The notes under the pieces are model-generated. The model saw nothing but the letters and a program-made list of their open reading frames with translations. It ran no database searches and was not told the origin of the DNA. Source: Symbiodinium natans (lineage: Eukaryota; Sar; Dinophyceae; Suessiales; Symbiodiniaceae). Taken from it: 64,000 nucleotides of DNA. Location: the NCBI GenBank assembly GCA_905221605.1, contig CAJNDS010001613.1:155401-219400 (forward strand). Reading direction: 5' to 3'. Shown here piece after piece: positions 53,155-62,631 of this stretch; within the stretch, counting starts at the first letter, position 1; every line of letters starts with the position of its first letter. Both the position numbers and the translations under genes were made by a program.

Positions 53155-53240
53155 GCCCAGCTTTCCCAGGAGGGGTCGTTCTTTTAGAATTTGAGGGAGA
53201 CCCGCGACCTCAGGACTTAGGGATTTCGGTATCATTCGGG
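53155..53240 (-). CDS. candidate exon
   Basis: Acceptor CTGCCCCAAG, frame ARMIPKSLSPEVAGLPQILK then ERPLLGKLG. Confidence 0.4.
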
Positions 53241-53380
53241 CTTGGGGCAGGGTTTAGGGTTTAGGGAATAGGGTTTAGAGTTTAGGGCTTAGGGTTTAAG
53301 GTTTCGGGTGTAGGGTTTGGGCTCTGGGCTTTGGGCTTTGGGCTTTGAGCTTAGTTGTCGTAAGCTTTCTCTGTCTCTAC

Positions 53381-53423
53381 CACTCATGAAGCTTCACAGT
53401 TCGGGGGTTGTATGGCCTTTTGG
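53381..53423 (-). CDS. candidate 43-bp exon
   Basis: Acceptor CCACACATTTTCAG with a pyrimidine-rich tract, frame KRPYNPRTVKLHEW, donor GTAGAG. Confidence 0.45.
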
Positions 53424-53544
53424 CTGAAAATGTGTGGGCTCAGGCTCAGGAACCCATTATATAAACCTTAAACCCCAAGCCCTAAACACTAAACCCTAAA
53501 CCCTAAACCCTGAACCCTAAACCCTAAACCCTAAACCCCGCACC

Positions 53545-53612
53545 CTACGCCGCCTCCCGGTCGGGCGAAGACTGGCGAGACCAAACTCGCGAGGTGCCCT
53601 AGCCAGCTGCGG
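53545..53612 (-). CDS. candidate exon
   Basis: Minus frame LARAPREFGLASLRPTGRR after CCGCAG, donor GTAGGG. Confidence 0.35.
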
Positions 53613-53881
53613 TTTAGGGTTTAGGGTTTAGGGTTTAGGGTTTAGGGTTTAGGGTTTAGGGTTTAGGGTTTAGGGCTTCGGGTTCAGGGTTCAAGGCTTT
53701 CAAAAACCCTAAGATCGACACCCTCAACGCTGGGCTTGATATTTCGATACCAAAACCGCCTCAGGCTTGCAGAGTCTGTAGCTCTTAAAGCTTAGGGTTT
53801 AGGGTTTAGGGTTTAGGGTTTAGGGTTTAGGGTTTAGGGTTTGGGGTTTAGGGTTTAGGGTTTAGGGTTTAGGGTTTAGGG

Positions 53882-53975
53882 TACTCCCCCTTATACGAAC
53901 CGTCCTTAATAGGGATTATCGTACCCCCTATTATGATTCCAATTCAGGACTGGTAGTATAAGGGGGAACATCCCA
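53882..53975. mobile_element. hairpin MITE, family D copy 2
   Basis: TACTCCCCCTTATACGAACC ... AGTATAAGGGGGAACATCCC with a TTAATAGGGATTAT core; a diverged copy of 29016-29134. Confidence 0.8.
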
Positions 53976-54233
53976 GCTTCGGGCTCTTTGGGGTGTTTGG
54001 GTTTGGGGTTCAGGCTTTCTGTGTGTTCTTTGGCTATGCTTACGCGCTTAGGCGGCAGCTCAAACGCTGGACTCCGCACACCCTACACCCTAAACCCTAA
54101 ACCCTAAGCCCTAAACCCTAAACCCTAAACGCTAGACCCTAAACCCTAAACCCTAAACCCGAACCCCGACAATTCTTGCAAGATGCCGGTGCGGATCTAG
54201 TGCGCCACCGGTTTGTTCCAATTTGGGAAAGAT

Positions 54234-54345
54234 CCTCAAGAGTAACCTGGGTATAACAGGGTGCCCGCTTTGGCTTAAGAGGGGCCTAGAAGGGACCCTA
54301 ATCCCTGAAAAAAGGGAACTAGGGCCGAGTCCGGGTGCTGGCTAA
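54234..54345. mobile_element. dispersed element, family H copy
   Basis: AGAGTAACCTGGGTATAACA, AGGGTGCCCGCTTTGGCTTA, GAAAAAAGGGAACTAGGGCC. It truncates an island (54172-54233) that is open on both strands. Confidence 0.5.
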
Positions 54346-54363
54346 AGTTTCATGGTTGATGCA

Positions 54364-54465
54364 AGGGTTTAGGGTTTAGGGTTTAGGGTTTAGGGTTTAG
54401 GGTTTAGGGTTTAGGGTTTAGGGTTTAGGGTTTAGGGTTTAGGGTTTAGGGTTTAGGGTTTAGGG
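54364..54465 (+). repeat. perfect TTTAGGG array
   Basis: About 14 units. The adjacent island 54466-54530 reads on the minus strand APRSAKGNSGHLGSCLRFCG. Confidence 0.97.
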
Positions 54466-54539
54466 CCTCCGCAGAATCGCAAGCAAGATCCCAGGTGTCC
54501 AGAATTCCCCTTTGCTGATCTTGGAGCCCTATCCAAATA

Positions 54540-54835
54540 GCTTTTTTCAGCTGTTTCTTAGGAGTTACAGTGCCCAAAAAATATATACTGTTTCCCAGTA
54601 CTCCCTAAAGTGTAGTTCTTGTGTGGCCCTACACCAAAAACTCTGTAGAACCTATAGCCATGTGGAGCCGTATATCAAGGGGTAGTTACATGGTCCCTTA
54701 GTATTGGCACTTAAACGGGAACTCCTTACATACCCCTTATATATCCTACAAATGAAAGGCCCATACATCAGAACCCGCTAATGGAGATTAGGGACCATAT
54801 TCAGGGGCCATCAAGAAAACCCTTAGAGCCAACCC
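54540..54835. other. AT-richer spacer with element remnants
   Basis: No exon candidate. The piece 54706-54765 (ACATACCCCTTATATATCCT, AAAGGCCCATAC) is related to the element at 60007-60085 upstream of the nitrate transporter. Confidence 0.45.
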
Positions 54836-54859
54836 CCAATGATCATACTGTGCAGACTT

Positions 54860-55042
54860 TCAGGGTGTAGGGTTTCCAGGTTTCCAGGGCGGGGGGGGGG
54901 GTTGGGGTTTAAGGTTTGTAGTCCTGGCAAGAACATGCTCCTCTGGCCTAACCCACCCCCCCCGCGCAAAAAGTGTCAACATAATAAAACAACAGCATAA
55001 AACAACAACAACAATAACAGCCAGAATAATAAAATGCCTCAT
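54860..55042 (-). CDS. possible 60-aa single-helix ORF
   Basis: ATG-initiated minus frame MRHFIILAVIVVVVLCCCFI then MLTLFARGGWVRPEEHVLAR. A hydrophobic N-terminal helix, but partly encoded by a GTT microsatellite, and the C-terminus runs into a G tract. Doubtful. Confidence 0.2.
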   Translation of the reverse strand: MRHFIILAVIVVVVLCCCFIMLTLFARGGWVRPEEHVLARTTNLKPQPPPPPWKPGNPTP

Positions 55043-55214
55043 GAGAAACTCTTAAACCTTTGGAATCTTTCTAGCCCCGGAGCTCGCCAAAATTCGCGGT
55101 TATTTACTGCTTGCTTGAGGGACTTATTATAGGCTTCAGACCCCAAAAAACCTAAAATCCCAAAGTCCTAAACCCTGAACCTCGTAAACCCTAAACCCTA
55201 AACCCTGAACCCTT

Positions 55215-55318
55215 CGACAACCAGGTTTCAAAGGGGAGTCGCCGCCTCGCTCGGCGCGCAGGTGGAGGCACCATCATGATCGCCTTGTCCAAAGACACGC
55301 TCTGTGCTTCAGGCTTAG
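55215..55318. CDS. exon-like island, strand ambiguous
   Basis: Plus FDNQVSKGSRRLARRAGGGT then IMIALSKDTLCASG; minus PEAQSVSLDKAIMMVPPPAR. CCCTAAA to the left, TTTAGGG to the right. Confidence 0.3.
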
Positions 55319-55560
55319 GGTTAGGGATCCAGGCTTTAGGGTTTTAGGGCTTTGGGGTTTAGGGTTTAGGGTTTAGGGCCCGGGCTTCAGGCTTTGGGGG
55401 TTTTAGGGGTTTCAGGGGTTTTAGGGGCTTGGGGTTTAGGGTTTAATGCTTCAGGCTGTTGGGGCTTCAGGGGTTTCAGGGGTTTTAGGGGTTTAGGGTT
55501 TAGGGTTTAGGGTTTAGGGTCTAGGGCTTCAGGCTTTTAGGGTTTTAGGGGTTTAGACCT
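55319..55560 (+). repeat. mixed TTTAGGG/TTTTAGGG/TTCAGG array
   Basis: Alternating variant units (GGGGTTTTAGG, GGCTTCAGG). Confidence 0.9.
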
Positions 55561-55601
55561 TAAGGAATACCGAAACCCCAAACCCTAAACCCTTGACCCA
55601 C

Positions 55602-55665
55602 CTGAGCCCTATGAGTCTTGAACATTCCTACGTACATCCTGCGCAAACACAAACACTGCCAGAAC
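55602..55665 (-). CDS. candidate 64-bp exon
   Basis: Acceptor GGTTCTAG, frame FWQCLCLRRMYVGMFKTHRA-Q, donor GTGGG. Confidence 0.4.
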
Positions 55666-55702
55666 CTAGAACCCTAAACCCTATACCCTGAACCCTGAAA
55701 CC

Positions 55703-55734
<32 letters not shown>

Positions 55735-56010
55735 ACCCTAAACCCTAAACCCTAAACCCTAAACCCTAAACCTAAACCCTAAACCCCCTAAACCCTAAAC
55801 CCTAACCCTCACTGGTGCACAGACCGAAAGGGGATCCCATGGGTGAGCGCTCCATCTTGCTGGTGCTGGTGTCCATGGGCGCCTGTTCGAGGTGGGGTTT
55901 AGGGTTTAGGGTTTAGGGTTTAGGGTTTAGGGTTTAGGGTTTAGGTTTAGGTTTAGGTTTAGGGTTTAGGTTTTGGGGTTTGGGGTTCAGGGTTTAGGGC
56001 TTAGAGTTTA
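55666..56010. repeat. CCCTAAA/CCCTCAA then TTTAGGG arrays with one island
   Basis: Includes five CCCTCAA units. The island 55820-55893 is open on both strands (plus MGERSILLVLVSMGACSR then GTGGGG; minus LEQAPMDTSTSKMERSPMGS). Confidence 0.7.
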
Positions 56011-56095
56011 GGATTGTGGTGCTTTGTGATACGTAGAGCTTAGTTCGGGCTGCCAAGGTTTGAGGCTGAGGTTTCAGAGCTCTTTAGCCCCTTCT

Positions 56096-56375
56096 TGGGT
56101 CCCCCATACATTAAGGAGGCCTCAAAGAGGAGCCCAATTTATGGGTTTCCCTACTACCCACCCTCTATACTACCCTTGGGGTTTAAGGTTTAGGGTTTTG
56201 GGTTTAGGGTTTAGGGTTCAGGGTTAGGTCTAGTTTTTGGGTTTAGGGCTACTACCCCCCTCTCCCCCTCTATTACTACCGTTTCTAGGTTCCCCCCCTT
56301 AATCACCTTGACGAGGCTTAGTTATCCATAAAAAGCCTCAATTATTTGGGGGGGGGGGGGGGGGGAGTAGGAAAA
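56096..56375. mobile_element. two family J elements
   Basis: 56096-56175 (GGGTTTCCCTACTACCCACC end) and 56250-56375 (CTAGGTTCCCCCCTTAATCA, GAGGCTTAGTTATCC, G18 tract). An exon-like stub (minus PPNLRENTVLFMDFP, 56365-56412) abuts the second. Confidence 0.45.
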
Positions 56376-56499
56376 TCCATGAAGAGAACTGTGTTTTCGC
56401 GGAGGTTAGGCGGGCTTAGGGTTCAGGGCTCAGGGCTCAGGGCTTAGGGTTTAGGGTTTAGAGTTTAGGGTTCAGGGTTCAGGGTTTAGGGTTTCTGGT

Positions 56500-56580
56500 T
56501 TAGGGCTTAGGGCTTAGGGCTTAGGGCTTAGGGCTTAGGGCTTAGGGCTTAGGGCTTAGGGCTTAGGGCTTAGGGCTTAG
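56500..56580 (+). repeat. homogeneous TTAGGGC array
   Basis: Eleven or more perfect copies of the variant GGGCTTA. Confidence 0.97.
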
Positions 56581-56641
56581 AGTTCTCGAAGCCCCAAACC
56601 CCTAAACCCCAAGCCCCCAAACCCCAAACCCCTAAATAAAC

Positions 56642-56738
56642 CCTAAGAAAGGGCTCGGAAAGGCTGCTGAGAGTGAAGCGCTTGTGATCTCGGAGAGGGT
56701 GGAAAAAGCACAGGCCCAAGGGTTCAGCACGTCAGGGT
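56642..56738. CDS. exon-like island, plus favoured
   Basis: Plus frame KGLGKAAESEALVISERVEK then AQAQGFSTSG, predicted helical and charged. The minus frame is also open. Confidence 0.3.
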
Positions 56739-56936
56739 GTTTAGGGTTTAGGGTTTAGGGTTAGAGTTTAGGGTTTCGGGTGATGGAACCAGCGCTGAGC
56801 GTTCAGGATTCAGGGTTTCGGACTCAGGGTTTTGGGTTTTGGGGTTTTGGGGTCCAGCGTTCCGGGTTTGAACCCTAATCCCTAATCCCTAAACCCTAAA
56901 CCCTAAACCCTAAACCCTAAACCCTAAACCCTAAAC

Positions 56937-57055
56937 GACTCCGAGGCCTTCATGGCTCGCGGCAAGGCGGTGATGCTCGGGGCGCAGGCGGACATCGCTT
57001 CGAGCACGCGGGTGTTGTGTGCAGGGCCTACTCTCTCTCCGCTTCTGTGAGCAAA
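56937..57055. CDS. exon-like island, strand ambiguous
   Basis: Plus DSEAFMARGKAVMLGAQADI then ASSTRVLCAG. Minus RVLEAMSACAPSITALPRAM then KASES ends at GTTTAGG and has almost all G/C third positions. Confidence 0.35.
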
Positions 57056-57351
57056 AATCTGCGCTTCGGCGGCCCCAAAAAGCCTAAGAGGTGGGATCCA
57101 CTTAGGGTTTGGGGTTTAGGGTTTAGGCTTTAGGGTTTAGGCTTTAGGGTTTAGGGTTTAGGGTTTAGGGTTTAGGGTTTAGGGTTTAGGGTTTAGGACG
57201 GTTGAGAGTTAACCTGAGAGGGCTTAGGCCCCCAATGGGTTTTAGGGTTTAGGGTTTAAGTAGGGCTTAGGCCCAAGTACCCTGATAAGGTACCATTACC
57301 AGGTACTTGCTGCAGGTGAACCCCCAATGATCCCAGCCCCCGCCTGGTTCT

Positions 57352-57473
57352 TAGCAGGGAATGGGGGAATTCGGGCCCCATAGATACCCTTTAAGGGTTC
57401 TATAGGGTACCTCTTTCCAGATATTTTAAATCCGGTACCTCATTCCCGCATTCCCTACTAAGAACCAGCCAGC
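57352..57473. mobile_element. MITE family G, best copy
   Basis: Inverted ends TGGTTCTTAGCAGGGAATGG and CATTCCCTACTAAGAACCA, core TACCCTTTAAGGGTTCTATA. Flanks are GCC on both sides. Confidence 0.8.
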
Positions 57474-57477
57474 GCGA

Positions 57478-57573
57478 GGTTGGGGCCATGGACCTCATCT
57501 CAGCCGCTTGGCAACTTTCCGCAATGCCTGGGCCGGAAGAAGACCCAGGAGAGGGACGAGAAGCGGCACAGGG
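57478..57573 (+). CDS. candidate exon
   Basis: Plus frame REVGAMDLISAAWQLSAMPG then PEEDPGEGREAAQ, ending at GTTTAG. The minus strand is also open. Confidence 0.3.
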
Positions 57574-57764
57574 TTTAGCGCTTTGAGATCTAGGTGGGTT
57601 GAGAGGGGTTGAGGTTTACCTCCACCCTAGGCCCCTAGGCCCCTAAAACCCTAAACCCTAAACCCTAAACCCTAAACTCTAAACCCTAAACCCTCAATGT
57701 GCCAGCCACACACAGCTAAATACGTGACCAAAGAATTTCGGGTTCAGGGCTTTTGGCTTGAAGC

Positions 57765-58235
57765 ATGGCCACGCCTTCTGCCCACGCTCCGCGCGAGGCT
57801 GCCAACGTGGACTTGTGCCGCAAGACTCAAGCAAGCAAGCTCAGGGAAAAACCTCGTTTGAGAAAAAACCCTGAGCTCCGCCGACCTGCAAACTATACAG
57901 ACCAGCCAGCCTGCGCGCACACCCCACGGCCAAGAGACAAGCGGAAAACCCAACACCCCACACCACACCTAAGCCAAAACCAACCAAAAACCCAAAGCAC
58001 CAACTCAAGAAAAACCCAAGCAAGGGAAAACCAAAGAAGACCCAGCACGAACCCCTGGCAGAGAGGAGGGCGAACAACTGGAGCAGTTGCAGGCGGCTGG
58101 AAAAGTAGCGGCCCTGTGAAGGCTCTGCAACAAACGTTGGAAGAATCCCCTTACACGAGCTTTTACGCAGGCCCTCCAGGCGCAGCGAAAGCCAACGTGG
58201 AGGGGGGGGGGGGGGGGGGGGGGGGGGGAAGTTGA
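57765..58235 (+). CDS. hypothetical basic, low-complexity ORF, 156 aa
   Basis: ATG at 57765 (MATPSAHAPREAANVDLCRK), rich in Lys/Arg/Pro/Gln, with a more ordered tail GWKSSGPVKALQQTLEESPY then TSFYAGPPGAAKANVE and a Gly run encoded by a G28 tract. It lies tail-to-tail with the nitrate transporter. It could be a real exon truncated by the G tract or a chance ORF; the opposite strand is also open. Confidence 0.35.
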   Translation: MATPSAHAPREAANVDLCRKTQASKLREKPRLRKNPELRRPANYTDQPACAHTPRPRDKRKTQHPTPHLSQNQPKTQSTNSRKTQARENQRRPSTNPWQRGGRTTGAVAGGWKSSGPVKALQQTLEESPYTSFYAGPPGAAKANVEGGGGGGGGGS

Positions 58236-58283
58236 GGGGCTTAGCCTCGCCCAACACAAATACTCCTAGCATCTTCACACTAG

Positions 58284-58395
58284 GTTGCCCAGTGACCTAG
58301 GATGAAAAAGGGTGTTTTTTTGCTTAAAGGGGAATATAGGGGAACCTAAACCTACCAAAAAGGGAATAAGGGGACTACTGGGCATCCGAGCACAT
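58284..58395. mobile_element. MITE family H, with inverted ends
   Basis: Ends TTGCCCAGTGACC and GGACTACTGGGCA, core AAAAAGGGTG...CCAAAAAGGGAATAAGG. It lies ~110 bp downstream of the transporter stop codon. Confidence 0.65.
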
Positions 58396-58506
58396 CAATT
58401 CGCTAGCTAGGAGTAATAATAAGTTAGTTTACATTAATTATAGGTGCAGTGCGAGAGCACGGAGGATCTATGAAGACAACATCAGCGGGACTCTCTGGAA
58501 GTGAGA

Positions 58507-59952
58507 TCAGATCACGTCAAGGGACTCCGGCTCGCCCTTGGCTTTGGTGATGCACCCGTCGTGGCCCTGGATGAGCACGAAGAGACCCATGACGGCCGAT
58601 GCGATCACGATAAACCCAAGGATGAACAGGACATCGTCGGCCTCCGATGGGCCAAAACGGAAAATGAGGCCCCAGCACACAGCGCCGACGTTGCCCCCAG
58701 CGCCCACCACTCCGGACACGGCGCCAGTTGCGGTGGGCTTCACGTAGGGTACGATTCCGAAAGTGCAGCCCTCCGCCATCTGAACACCGAGCGAGAAGAG
58801 CAGCAGGACGCCGATAGTCGCGCCCAGAGAGTCCATCTGGGTGAAGATCAGGAGCATGATGCCCTCCCAGACCAGAGAGATAGACTGCGCATAGATGCGC
58901 CCGCGCATGCCGGTGGTGCCCGCGCCGAACAACTGGAACAGCTTGTCGGATAGAGCGCCGCCCATAGCGCGAGCGAAGAGGTTCATGAGGCCGAACAGGG
59001 AGGCGATGAGACCCGCAAGGGAGACCGACAGCTCGTACTTGGTCTCCAGGTACCCAGCGAGGATGTTGTTCATGGTGACCTCAACGCCGAAGCAGGCCGC
59101 GTACTGGATGAACAGAATCCAGGCGTTGTACTGGAAGAAACCCTCCTGGAACGACTTCTTGGACGACCGGCGCTCCATTGTGCCCCTCTGCTCCAGTTCC
59201 TTGAAGTTGCCCTTCGGCGAGTCGTCCGAAAAGAAGTACATGCTAATGCCGGTACCGCATGTCAAAACTCCGGGGACGATGAAAGAAAGGCGCCAGGCCT
59301 CCTCGTCGTCAAAGCCAGTGCGGAACATGTTCCACACGCCGACCATGAGCAGCTGAACAGCACCGCCTCCAAGGTTGCCCCAGCCACCAGCCATGGCGTT
59401 GGCCGTGCCCACAATCTCCTTCGCGAACAGCTGCGAGCACCACGCCTGGCATGGCACAAAGGTCGCGCCCAGGACACCGATGACAAAGCGGATGATGACC
59501 AGGCCAGTACCGTTGTTCACGAGACCACCGAAGAAGACCGGGATAGCTCCGAACGTCAGCAGCATGGAGAACATGGTGCGCGTGCCGAACCTGTCGCACA
59601 GAGGGCCCACAGCGAAGCGCATGAGCACGGTCGACGCCACAGATGCGATGTTCGCGTTGTACACCTCGTCCTTGGTCAGGCCCAGGTCCTTCTTGATCTG
59701 CGGCATCAGCGGCGCGAACGCGAACCACGACGAGAAGGCCATGAAGAAGCCGAACCACGCGAAGTGGAAGCCGCGCATGTGCGGCCGCTTGAAGGAGAGC
59801 AGCTTGATCTCGGTTGCGCGGTCGCCCTGCTTCGGGTCCACCTCGCAGTAGTAAGTCTCGTACTTCTTCCACGAGCTCTCGTGCTTGTTCGTCTTCGGGA
59901 GTACGCCGTCGGCGGCCTTCTCGGGGGTGGACATCTCTTCGGGGGTGGACAT
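58507..59952 (-). CDS. NRT2: nitrate/nitrite transporter, NNP (NRT2) family
   Basis: A 481-aa polytopic membrane protein of the major facilitator superfamily, expected to import nitrate (possibly nitrite) with protons at the plasma membrane. Evidence: a full-length, uninterrupted frame with about 12 hydrophobic segments; MFS motif GPLCDRFGTR at 116-125; the two NNP signatures AGGWGNLGGG (188-197) and GAGGNVGA (417-424); and the substrate arginines Arg112 in helix 2 and Arg328 in helix 8 (N-x-x-x-R-A-M-G-G). Length fits the family (~450-550). It has no long central loop or C-terminal extension. The start ATG at 59952 is followed by a near-perfect 18-bp tandem copy (MSTPEE-MSTPEK), so Met7 is an alternative start. 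It is intronless, in contrast to its neighbours, and has strong G/C third-position bias. No spliced-leader relic is seen in the leader. The convergent ORF at 57765-58235 is unrelated in function. Confidence 0.95.
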   Translation of the reverse strand: MSTPEEMSTPEKAADGVLPKTNKHESSWKKYETYYCEVDPKQGDRATEIKLLSFKRPHMRGFHFAWFGFFMAFSSWFAFAPLMPQIKKDLGLTKDEVYNANIASVASTVLMRFAVGPLCDRFGTRTMFSMLLTFGAIPVFFGGLVNNGTGLVIIRFVIGVLGATFVPCQAWCSQLFAKEIVGTANAMAGGWGNLGGGAVQLLMVGVWNMFRTGFDDEEAWRLSFIVPGVLTCGTGISMYFFSDDSPKGNFKELEQRGTMERRSSKKSFQEGFFQYNAWILFIQYAACFGVEVTMNNILAGYLETKYELSVSLAGLIASLFGLMNLFARAMGGALSDKLFQLFGAGTTGMRGRIYAQSISLVWEGIMLLIFTQMDSLGATIGVLLLFSLGVQMAEGCTFGIVPYVKPTATGAVSGVVGAGGNVGAVCWGLIFRFGPSEADDVLFILGFIVIASAVMGLFVLIQGHDGCITKAKGEPESLDVI

Positions 59953-60006
59953 CTCTACCGCAGCTATCTTGCTTACTTGGAGCCTGCACTGCCGGAGGGA
60001 ATGTCA

Positions 60007-60085
60007 CTAGTATGGCCTTAAGAGAACCCCTTAGATACCCCTTCTATATACCCTCAAAACCCAAAGGGCCCATACTATTCCCTTC
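60007..60085. mobile_element. short inverted-repeat element upstream of NRT2
   Basis: Ends AGTATGGCCTTAAG and GGGCCCATACT, core GATACCCCTTCTATATACCC; related to 54706-54765. It sits ~55 bp upstream of the transporter ATG, so it could lie in the promoter or leader. Confidence 0.55.
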
Positions 60086-60496
60086 AGAGGGCCTTCATTA
60101 CCCTAAACCCTAGCCCTACACCCTAAGCCCGAACATGATTGGCGGTCGCTGGACCAGTCAGCCAGTGGTCTTTCCAACGCTTAGCAGTCCCTAATGCCAA
60201 AATACCCTCCGACTCTTAGAAGAGGAACAAAAATGGCATCTCCCTTGTTGAACCGACGGCAATGATACAGCTAGGAAAACCCCGAAACCGAAACCTGATT
60301 AGCGTAAACCCAAACCCTAGGCCCTGAACCCTTATGTACCTAATTCGTATATACTTGGGCCCTAAAGTCCTTAAAGAGGAGGTACTTTAAGGCCCAAGTA
60401 CTCCCTAGGTACATGGACCCTACCAACACCCTGAGTCTGGTTGTGGGTTTAGGATTTAGGGCCATGTAGGGTTTAGGGTTTTGGGTTTTAGCCACC
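60086..60496. other. spacer with degenerate telomere units
   Basis: CCCTAAA remnants. One short inverted repeat near 60335-60410 (GTACCTAATTCGTATATACT, AGGTACTTTAAGGCCC). No exon supported. Confidence 0.4.
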
Positions 60497-60669
60497 CTAA
60501 ACGCCCCGACCATAGCCACTCCCCCCCACCGCTGGGTGGACGTTGGGGGGCAGGGGGGTTAGCCTTAGAGCTTCGGGTTTCGAAATTTTTGTGTGCCTAG
60601 CCCGAGCATATACCCCGAAAAGAGGTATCCTGAGGCCGTTATTGAGGGACTCTCTTGAAGAAGATTCCC
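60497..60669 (-). CDS. candidate exon
   Basis: Minus frame SRESLNNGLRIPLFGVYARA then RHTKISKPEALRLTPLPPNV, running to telomere-like GTTTAGG. Non-repetitive. Confidence 0.35.
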
Positions 60670-60716
60670 TAAACCCCAAACCCTAAACCCTAAACCCCAA
60701 ACCCTAAACCCTAAAC

Positions 60717-60802
60717 CCTGACATTCTTGGGCGCCCCGCGTATCGGGCGCTCCGGAGCACACCAGAGCTCAGTACGCCTCAGGCTCCAAATCCCCCTAAG
60801 CC
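60717..60802 (-). CDS. candidate 86-bp exon
   Basis: Acceptor GGGGGCTTGCAG, frame LRGIWSLRRTELWCAPERPI then RGAPKNVR, donor GTTTAG of the adjacent array. Confidence 0.4.
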
Positions 60803-60827
60803 CTGCAAGCCCCCCAAATACACCGAG

Positions 60828-61136
60828 TTAGGGATTAGGGTTTAGGGTTTAGGGTTTCGGGTTTGGGGTTTGGGGTTTCGGGTTTAAGGTTTAGGGTTTA
60901 GGGTTTCGGGTTTCGGGTTTCGGGTTTCGGGTTTAGGCTCCCTCACAGTACTCTGAGCCCTCAACCCGAAGCCGCAACTCCCGAATAAACCCGCAATGTG
61001 GGGGTTCCCGAAATTGGGGTCCTTATTAGAAGGGGATCCTACTATTTGGGGGTCTATCCCACCCTAAACCCTAAACCCTTAGCCCTAAACCCTAAACCCT
61101 AAACCCTAAACCCTAAACCCTAAACCCTAAACCTTC
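60828..61136. repeat. mixed telomere-like arrays with spacer
   Basis: TTTAGGG, TTTGGGG and TTTCGGG variants 60830-60940; a spacer with element-like sequence; CCCTAAA 61060-61132. Confidence 0.8.
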
Positions 61137-61149
61137 CAACACCCCCCGC

Positions 61150-61222
61150 AAATCACAACGTGGCCTTTGACTGCTTGCTCCAGGGATGCTCGGCGTACCT
61201 TGAATTCGACTCGGAGTGCTGA
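61150..61222 (+). CDS. candidate exon, strand ambiguous
   Basis: Plus frame ANHNVAFDCLLQGCSAYLEF then DSEC near donor GTAAAGG; another plus frame (TTWPLTACSRDARRTLNSTR) reaches the same donor; minus also open. Confidence 0.3.
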
Positions 61223-61234
61223 GGTAAAGGTCCT

Positions 61235-61440
61235 AGTGAGTTCAGGGTTTAGGGTTTAGGGTTTAGGGTTTAGGGTTTAGGGTTTGGGGTTTGGGGTTTG
61301 GGGTTTAGGGTTTAGGGCTTAGGGCTTAGGGTTTAGGGTTCAGGGTTTGGGGTTTGGGGTTTAGGGTTTAGGGTTTAGGGTTTCGGGTTTCGGGTTTAGG
61401 GTTTAGGGTTTAAGGTTAAGGTTTCAGGGTTTCATGGTTT
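61235..61440 (+). repeat. TTTAGGG array with TTTGGGG, TTCGGG and TTCAGG variants
   Basis: Patchwise homogeneous variants in one array. Confidence 0.9.
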
Positions 61441-61456
61441 GGTTCGGAGTGCTGAG

Positions 61457-61640
61457 GTGAAGAGCTCTACAGGGTTTATAAAGTCTCGTTCGGAATGTCA
61501 GAAGCAGGCATCTGCCCTCAAGAACTGAGCCTGTCTCAGAAAAGACGTCGCTGCTTTGGAGGTCTTCAGAAGTTCGGTGCCCTTGGACCCCACACCACAT
61601 ACTTGAACCCCCAAAGCACCCACATAGCCCTACTGTGGCG
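61457..61640 (+). CDS. candidate 184-bp exon
   Basis: Follows GTGCTGAG; frame EELYRVYKVSFGMSEAGICP then QELSLSQKRRRCFGGLQKFG and ALGPHTTYLNPQSTHIALLW, donor GTAAAC. It is the longest plus-strand exon in this part; protein unknown. Confidence 0.4.
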
Positions 61641-61644
61641 GTAA

Positions 61645-62115
61645 ACCCTAGACCCGAAACCCTGAACCACAGACCCTAAACCCTAAACCCTGAGTGCTAA
61701 ACCCTTTCCCCCAAGCCCGGTGACATGAACCTTAAACCCTGTAGACCCTGCATGCGCAACCCTAGACCCCAAGCCCCGAACCCTAAACCCCAAACCCGAA
61801 ACCCTAAACACAAACCCGAAGCCCCAAACCCCAAACACTAAACCCTAAACCCTACACCCCGACCCTAAACCCCAAACCCCAAACCCCAAACCCCAAACCC
61901 TAAAACCTAAACCCTAAACCCTAAACCCCAATCCCAAAACCTAAACCCTAAACCCCAAACACTAGACCCCAAACACTAAACCCCAAACCCCAAATCCTAA
62001 ACCCCAAACCCGAAACCCTAAACCCTAAACCCTAAACCCTAAACCCCAAACCCTAAAGCCGAAACCCTAAAACCTAAACCCCAAACCCTAAAACCTGAAC
62101 CCCAAACCCTAAACC
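61645..62115. repeat. highly degenerate CCCTAAA/CCCCAAA array
   Basis: Mixed CCCTAAA, CCCCAAA, CCCGAAA and CACTAAA units over ~450 bp. Confidence 0.95.
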
Positions 62116-62119
62116 TCTC

Positions 62120-62290
62120 TACCACATAACCCTGAATGTTAAACACGAATTTGGCGATTTGATCAATTTGACCCCCCCCCCCCCATGTTCAGCACGAATT
62201 TGGCGATTTGATCCATTTCGGCCCCTCTGACCCCTTTGGCGATTTGATTCATTTCGGCCCTTCTGACCCCTTTGGCCCTCCCGTTGTTCA
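62120..62290. repeat. short tandem repeat with TTTGGCGATTTGATCCATTT
   Basis: Three degenerate copies (62150, 62192, 62227) split by a C14 tract. Nothing else recognised to 62515. Confidence 0.8.
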
Positions 62291-62583
62291 CGCACTCACG
62301 ATTCCAGCAGGGCACAAGACTGACTCAGGACTCGGGTTTCCTGGATGGAACAACTTGAGGTCTGTGTGATTGTTTGGCCTCTTGTTGCGTCTGAACAGAA
62401 ACTAATAAACTTTGTGTTTTCGTAATGTTATGGGATTCTTGGGGCGGGTGGGTTTTTTTCCGTTGCCTACACACACTGCTGGCCTAGTAAATGCTCGAAC
62501 TTGAGATGCTGAACCCTAAACCCTAAACCCTAAACCCTAAACCCTGAACCCTGAACCCTCAACCCTAAACCCTAAACCCTGAA

Positions 62584-62631
62584 CCCACACACAGCAGCTG
62601 GAAGCCAGCGACCGTGGCTCGCATTACTCGG
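62584..62631. CDS. exon-like island, strand ambiguous
   Basis: Plus frame THTQQLEASDRGSHYSA before donor GTAAGG; minus frame PLRRVMRATVAGFQLLCVGS also open. Confidence 0.3.

Noticed and set aside
57841-58278. Minus-strand 145-aa ORF opposite 57765-58235
   Set aside because: Phe/Leu/Gly-rich shadow frame with a poly-Pro start from the G tract; the plus frame has an ATG and better composition.
59953-60100. Dinoflagellate spliced-leader relic upstream of NRT2
   Set aside because: No match to the CCGTAGCCATTTTGGCTCAAG-type leader was found by eye; only short accidental matches.
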